From: Folioceros fuciformis
Lineage: Eukaryota; Anthocerotophyta; Anthocerotopsida; Anthocerotales
Assembly: GCA_049999805.1 (NCBI GenBank)
Contig: JBNGIO010006247.1
Location: 154,817 to 200,497 of the forward strand
Reading direction: 5' to 3'
Length of the DNA: 45,681 nucleotides
A program made the translations under genes and the position numbers. The notes under the pieces are model-generated. The model was not told the origin of the DNA and ran no database searches. It saw only the letters and a list, made by a program, of their open reading frames with translations. Shown here piece by piece: positions 44,364 through 45,681 of this stretch (positions within the stretch are counted from its first letter, which is position 1; every line of letters begins with the position of its first letter).

Positions 44364-45324
44364 CTCCGCTTCCGTGTCATGCAGTGCTTCCAATTCCAAT
44401 TCCCCTGCCCAGCCTTCACAGCCCGCTCCTGACCCTAGTTTTCTTCTTCCCCGCACCAAAAGCTACAAGCTTGTCGGCCCTGGGTCCCCGATCCCAGCTC
44501 CGCTGTCGCCTCTCCCGCTCCACCTGTACCTACCTGCACAGAGCATGACAGAGCCGAAGGAGGGGGCTCGTTACTGACAGCCGCAGCAAAGGAAACAACT
44601 CCTCACCCAGCCGTTTTACTAATACACGTAGATAATTCATCGCCTGATCCCAATTCGAGACACCTAATTCAACTCGACACAAGTTTGGCAAACCAGTCCA
44701 CTCCAACTCTACTCCTACGCCGAGGCAGGTAGGTATCTACATATGTACATAAACAACGTTCGCATTTCAGACAAAAAGATCTGCAACTCACCCGGCGGGC
44801 TCCACTCCACGTCTCTCGCTTTTCTCCGCCACACAAGAGACTGGACGCCCGTCCTCCTCCCACACTCTCGCGTCGGTTAAGGCCGAATGAGCGACTAGGA
44901 AGGAGTGGACAAAGACGTACAGACGGTGGGGTTAGATGCTCAGAAGGCTTGGCGCACCACAGCGTAGTACCTCACATGTCCTACGGCAGAAATTCGTTCG
45001 GGAAGGAAGGAGGACTCGAGTGCATAAGATTCTTTGTCTTGTTGCGGCATCGATTTCTGCCCTGCCCTGCCTGGCCCTGCTCTGCCTGACCCGGCCCTGC
45101 TCCAGTTCACGCAGTGTGCGTGTTTCTTCGGTGTGTCTCGGTAGAGGGAACGGGCTGACGTGGCTATCAATTATTATGCCGGGATACGTACGTATGGCAA
45201 AGGACTTGTATTTAAGGAGTATGAGGACCAAGTCCAGTGATGTACAGCAAGCGTCCTTAACCTTCTTTCTGCTCTCCCTCTGTTCACATCGCGGAACTGC
45301 GGTTGTTAGTTTCCGGCGAGGGAG
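44364..45324. promoter_or_regulatory. Divergent promoter region INTS1 / DAHP synthase
   Basis: About 960 bp between the two start codons, holding both promoters and leaders. TATTTAA at 45208-45214 lies 111 bp upstream of the DAHP synthase ATG and could be its TATA box. A CCTGC-rich low-complexity stretch lies at 45057-45103. No coding region is recognised. Confidence 0.5.
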
Positions 45325-45681
45325 ATGAGCGGGATGGCTGCTGCGGCTTCGTCTCTGGCGCGGTTGGGAGCCTTGGTTTCGGCGAAGGATTGGGACAAGG
45401 CGGGCGTGGAGCGAGCGCCGGCCGCGTCGTGCTCGCTCAGGTCTGTGGATGCGGCAGTCGCGGGTGTTGGCGTGCGGGTGGCGGGATCTGTTCCCGGGAA
45501 TGGCAGAGTTCGGGGGGATGAAAAGAAGCGGAAGGCGGGCGGCGCCGTGGGCGTCAGGGCGGTGCAGGCCCCCGAGGCCCCGCTCGAGACAGTGAGGTTG
45601 AGCGATTGGAGCCCAGCAAGCTGGAAGACCAAGCGTGCGCTGCAGATGCCCGAGTACCCCGACCAGGGGGAGCTGGAAGTG
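45325..45681 (+). CDS. Class II DAHP synthase, plastid (N-terminal part, cut by window edge)
   Basis: Only the first 119 codons are present; the frame is open to the window edge. Residues 1-85 are rich in Ala, Ser, Val and Arg, suiting a plastid transit peptide. From about residue 90 the start of the mature plant enzyme is recognisable: LSDWSPASWKTKRALQMPEY, followed by PDQGELE (family consensus W-P-SW--K-A-Q-PEYP). DAHP synthase condenses phosphoenolpyruvate with erythrose 4-phosphate, the entry step of the shikimate pathway. The start at 45325 gives MSGMAAAASS; the second Met four codons on is equally usable. Confidence 0.9.
   Translation, partial: MSGMAAAASSLARLGALVSAKDWDKAGVERAPAASCSLRSVDAAVAGVGVRVAGSVPGNGRVRGDEKKRKAGGAVGVRAVQAPEAPLETVRLSDWSPASWKTKRALQMPEYPDQGELEV

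Noticed and set aside
1-45681. CRISPR arrays, insertion sequences, bacterial operons or a viral insert
   Set aside because: None seen. Spliced plant genes fill the window; no transposase, integrase or reverse transcriptase frame was recognised.

Overview
This is nuclear DNA of a land plant. Most genes carry short GT-AG introns (mostly about 60-150 bp). Several predicted proteins have plastid, mitochondrial or secretory N-termini, and the gene set includes plant-type two-pore K+ channels with 14-3-3 sites, a two-domain plastid glyoxalase I, an MSRA5-type protein and a class II DAHP synthase. The best lineage clue is a 1,439-aa PLS-type PPR editing factor. Its DYW domain has a KPAVT motif where the PG box should be and ends in GRQ instead of DYW. 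This is the DYW:KP variant, known from hornworts, lycophytes and ferns and tied to U-to-C organelle RNA editing. Short introns and dense genes make a hornwort my first guess; this is inference.

Layout. 1-3.3 kb: no firm gene, but degenerate tandem repeats at about 1.75-2.71 kb. 3.3-5.2 kb (-): glyoxalase I, 9 exons, fully resolved. 6.7-11.0 kb (+): intronless PPR gene built from 399-bp and 306-bp internal repeats. 11.5-14.4 kb (-): two head-to-tail TPK channel genes with an identically placed intron. 15.3-16.3 kb (+): MSRA5-like, with Ser at the usual catalytic Cys. 16.6-19.2 kb (-): organellar histidyl-tRNA synthetase, 12 exons. 19.5-20.3 kb (-): TIM21. 22.8-27.0 kb (+): HAD-superfamily 5'-nucleotidase, 17 exons, one GC-AG intron. 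27.1-29.7 kb (-): phospholipase D relic with three frameshifts, an in-frame stop and a damaged first HKD motif. 30.1-30.7 kb (-): SmD2 of the spliceosome. 33.5-44.4 kb (-): Integrator subunit 1, over 20 exons. 45.3 kb to the edge (+): start of plastid class II DAHP synthase, divergent from INTS1.

How they fit together. The genes are not an operon and mostly do ordinary housekeeping: methylglyoxal detoxification, vacuolar K+ transport, organelle translation and protein import, splicing, snRNA 3'-end processing and aromatic amino acid synthesis. The noteworthy items are the KP-type PPR protein, its recently expanded repeat array, and the decayed PLD copy. Exon boundaries were read by eye from splice signals, reading phase and family similarity. 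Those given as exact keep the reading frame; parts of INTS1 remain unresolved.
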